A DNA stretch of 6,954 nucleotides from Epsilonproteobacteria bacterium UBA6211. Its GTDB lineage: Bacteria; Campylobacterota; Campylobacteria; Campylobacterales; Arcobacteraceae. The DNA lies in NCBI GenBank assembly GCA_002421845.1, contig DISL01000038.1, forward strand, positions 17,303 through 24,256. The letters are read 5' to 3'. Each line of letters opens with the position of its first letter. Position 1 is the stretch's first letter. The translations under genes and the position numbers were made by a program. Below are positions 4,517 through 6,954 of the stretch, piece by piece. The notes below the pieces were generated by a model. It was not told the origin of the DNA and did not search any database. It worked only from the letters and a program-made list of their open reading frames with translations.

Positions 4517-6831
4517 TAGTTACAAGAGAATGGTTAAACGAATTTATAAATATTAAAAATATTACCACTGATGAGTTGTGTAAAACTCTAACATCCGTAG
4601 GACTTGAGATAGGTGGACTTACTAGCTACAAAATGCCTGAGATGACTGTTGTAGGTAAAGTATTAAGCTGCGACAAACATCCAGATGCTGATAAACTAAG
4701 TGTTTGTCGTGTGGATGTCGGTGATAAAATACTTCAAATCGTTTGCGGTGCGAAAAACGTAAGAGCCGATTTATACGTTCCTGTAGCTCTAGTCGGTGCA
4801 AAAATAGGCGACCTTCTAATCAAAGATGCAAAACTAAGAGGTGTAGAAAGTTCAGGTATGATATGTTCATCTACTGAACTTGGACTTCCAAAAATCAATG
4901 ACGGAATACTAGAGCTTGATGAATCATTCGGTGAATTAACAGCAGGAACTCCACTTACTCAAATACAATACCTAAATGATGATGTAATAGAGATTGATTT
5001 AACTCCAAATAGAGGTGATTGTCTAAGTATCCACGGCATCGTAAGAGAACTTAGTGCTTATTATAACTTGCAAATAACAACTAAAGAGCTACAAATCAAT
5101 GAACATGAGCTAAGTATCGGTCAAGCTGTTGATATAAATTGTGATTCCAAGATAGAGAGTTCTTTACTTTACAAAGTTGCAGATATTGCAGATTTTAATT
5201 TACCTTTACTACATAAATTAAGACTTGCATTTGTAGATGAATTTAGTAACGATACAATAAAAGATACTATAAACTACGCAACTTATGAAAGCGGTGTAGT
5301 CCTTAACGTATATGATTTAGACAATACTGAAATTGACTCAAATAACTTAGCACTTTTCAATCTTAACAAAGATGAAAACGGTTTTGACTCAATGTATTCC
5401 AAAAATAAACTCTCTACAATAGGGATAGATAAGGGTAATTGTGAACTAAAATCTACAAAGATTTTAATAGAAGCTAGTTATATAAATCCAGATATGATTG
5501 CAAAACAAGTATTTGAGACAAAAGTAAAAACAAATAAAGACCCTTTTTATAGAGTATCACGTGGTAGTGAACCTGATTTGAATTTCGGTATCAATTCTCT
5601 TGTGTCACTGTTGTCGAAATATCAAGCTAAAATTTACAAAGGAACGGAATACTTCCTAACTGAACCTACAAAACACTCTTTGGATATAAGTTCGGCTAAA
5701 ATAAGCTCTATAATAGGACAAGAAGTAAGCAAAGTTCAAATAGAAAAAATACTTAAATCTCTTGGATTTGAACTAAAAGACCATAGTTCAAATACTATAA
5801 ACGTAACCGTTCCTACTTTTAGGCATGATATAAAAAATATTGCCGATGTTACAGAAGAGATAGTAAGAATTATAGGAATAGACAATATCCAAGCAAAACC
5901 TCTTGCCATAGATGAAGTAAATAGAACAAACTCAACTTCAAATATGCTAACAAAACTCAACAATATAAGAGCAAGGGCTGTAAGTAACGGATTTTTCGAA
6001 ACTATCACATATATTTTTAGCTCACGTGAACTTCTTGAAAAATACGGATTTGCAACGGTTAATGAAAAAATGGATATATTAAATCCTATTACAAACGAAC
6101 TCAATACATTTAGGTCAACAATGGCTTTAAATCTTGTATTGTCGGCATCACACAATGTAAAAAACGGATTTGATAGAATACCGCTATTTGAAATAGGTTC
6201 TATATTTGACGCTGAAAGAAGAGAGAGTTCAAAACTATGTATTCTTTTTAGCGGTAAAAAAGAAAATGAAACAGTTGCGAATCACGGTAAACCTTCAAAT
6301 ATAACATTCTTTGAATTTGCAGAGTATGTATCATCTATAATAGGTAACTTTGAACTACAAGACCATCAAGCATCACATAAATTTGCCCACCCTTATCAAT
6401 GTGCAAAAATAGTAGTAAACTCACAATCTCTAGGTGAAATTTATAAATTACACCCTGTAGTAGCATCAGAATTTGATTTAAGCGATACTTTTATAGCTGA
6501 AATAGATTTCTCACTAATAAAAGATGAGCTAAAACTTGCAAGTGCAATATCAAAATTCCAAGGAATTTATAGAGATTTGAGTCTTGTTGTTCCAAAAAGT
6601 ATGGAATATAAATCTATAAAAACAGTGATTAATGATTTACAAATACCTGAACTTGTGCAGTTTAATCTAGTGGATATTTATAGTGATGAAAAATTAGGAG
6701 ATAATGAAAGTTTAACTGTAAGATTTTCTATCCAATCACATGAAAAAACATTGGTAGAAGAAGACATCACTACTATTATGGATCAAATTTTAAAAGGCTT
6801 AAACGAGAAGTTAAACATAGGATTAAGATAA
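4513..6831 (+). CDS. pheT: Phenylalanyl-tRNA synthetase beta subunit
   Basis: This 772-residue beta subunit is close to the usual bacterial length of about 800. Domains in order: N-terminal B1 part; EMAP-like tRNA-binding OB fold at about 43-150 (VVGKVLSCDKHPDADKLSVC); rest of B1 with LTPNRGDCLSIHGIVREL (163-180); B3/B4 editing region at about 215-365; B5 at about 389-460 (FRHDIKNIADVTEEIVRIIG, with acidic D445, E448 and E449); synthetase-like core at about 478-675; and a C-terminal anticodon-binding FDX-ACB domain at about 680-771. The editing region is divergent: where most bacteria have GQPLHAFD the sequence reads GVVLNVYD (261-268), replacing the conserved His with N265. Loss or weakening of mischarged Tyr-tRNA-Phe editing is an inference. 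AGGA at 4501-4504 precedes the ATG by eight bases. It overlaps pheS by four bases and aroA by one. Confidence 0.98.
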   Translation: MIVTREWLNEFINIKNITTDELCKTLTSVGLEIGGLTSYKMPEMTVVGKVLSCDKHPDADKLSVCRVDVGDKILQIVCGAKNVRADLYVPVALVGAKIGDLLIKDAKLRGVESSGMICSSTELGLPKINDGILELDESFGELTAGTPLTQIQYLNDDVIEIDLTPNRGDCLSIHGIVRELSAYYNLQITTKELQINEHELSIGQAVDINCDSKIESSLLYKVADIADFNLPLLHKLRLAFVDEFSNDTIKDTINYATYESGVVLNVYDLDNTEIDSNNLALFNLNKDENGFDSMYSKNKLSTIGIDKGNCELKSTKILIEASYINPDMIAKQVFETKVKTNKDPFYRVSRGSEPDLNFGINSLVSLLSKYQAKIYKGTEYFLTEPTKHSLDISSAKISSIIGQEVSKVQIEKILKSLGFELKDHSSNTINVTVPTFRHDIKNIADVTEEIVRIIGIDNIQAKPLAIDEVNRTNSTSNMLTKLNNIRARAVSNGFFETITYIFSSRELLEKYGFATVNEKMDILNPITNELNTFRSTMALNLVLSASHNVKNGFDRIPLFEIGSIFDAERRESSKLCILFSGKKENETVANHGKPSNITFFEFAEYVSSIIGNFELQDHQASHKFAHPYQCAKIVVNSQSLGEIYKLHPVVASEFDLSDTFIAEIDFSLIKDELKLASAISKFQGIYRDLSLVVPKSMEYKSIKTVINDLQIPELVQFNLVDIYSDEKLGDNESLTVRFSIQSHEKTLVEEDITTIMDQILKGLNEKLNIGLR

Positions 6832-6954
6832 TGAAAACTTTACAAGTCACACCTATACAAAAACCTTTTGATACTACTATAAGCGACATAGCAAGTGATA
6901 AATCAATTTCACATAGATGTGCTATGTTTAGCTTACTTAGTAACCGACAAAGTC
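6831..6954 (+). CDS. aroA: 3-phosphoshikimate 1-carboxyvinyltransferase (EPSP synthase), 3' end outside window
   Basis: Only the first 41 codons are present. The enzyme joins phosphoenolpyruvate to shikimate 3-phosphate in the sixth step of the shikimate pathway. The N-terminal substrate-binding signature is SDKSISHRCAMFSLLS; K24, S25 and R29 correspond to the known K22, S23 and R27 contacts of the E. coli enzyme. The ATG shares one base with the pheT stop (TAATG), and AGGA (6819-6822) lies eight bases upstream. The position after pheT matches the order in Campylobacter, so phenylalanine precursor synthesis and tRNA-Phe charging are probably co-transcribed. Class and completeness cannot be judged from so short a fragment. 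Confidence 0.92.
   Translation, partial: MKTLQVTPIQKPFDTTISDIASDKSISHRCAMFSLLSNRQS

Noticed and set aside
5736..6155. 139-codon minus-strand frame inside pheT
   Set aside because: It lies opposite the strongly conserved B5 and core regions of pheT and reads as a Ser/Ile/Val-rich shadow with no recognisable motif.

Overview
The window is low in GC and looks like chromosomal DNA of a member of the Campylobacterota (Epsilonproteobacteria), probably a free-living relative of Sulfurimonas, Sulfurospirillum or Arcobacter. The basis is the block HIT protein / pheS-pheT-aroA, an arrangement I know from Campylobacter and relatives, together with the style of the proteins and a GGDEF sensor enzyme. 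The exact genus cannot be fixed by reading alone. Nothing in the window looks like a mobile element, CRISPR array or RNA gene.

Layout. Positions 2-1102 (+) hold the 3' part of a membrane-bound diguanylate cyclase whose start lies before the window. It converges on a three-gene minus-strand operon with only 12 bases between stop codons; both stops lie in one hairpin. That operon, read right to left, is hinT (3357-3031), aguA (3047-2064) and aguB (2029-1115). A 163-base divergent intergenic region (3358-3520) separates it from the plus-strand operon pheS (3521-4516), pheT (4513-6831) and aroA (from 6831, cut by the window end), in which consecutive genes overlap by 4 and 1 bases.

Function. AguA and AguB catalyse consecutive steps from agmatine to putrescine, the polyamine precursor. 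PheS and PheT form phenylalanyl-tRNA synthetase, and AroA belongs to the shikimate route that supplies phenylalanine, so the right-hand operon joins synthesis and tRNA charging of one amino acid. HinT is a small nucleotide phosphoramidase that leads the polyamine operon.

The most unusual content is not a gene but a set of degenerate seven-base tandem repeats. A GAGTCGT-type array lies inside the 5' end of aguB and gives the enzyme an N-terminal extension. Two more arrays of the same type face each other upstream of hinT and form a 32-base imperfect inverted repeat that should fold at the 5' end of the hinT mRNA. A different heptamer, TTTTTAC, fills the aguA-aguB gap and supplies the aguA stop codon. 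A second point of interest is the editing (B3/B4) region of PheT, which has diverged and appears to have lost a conserved histidine.
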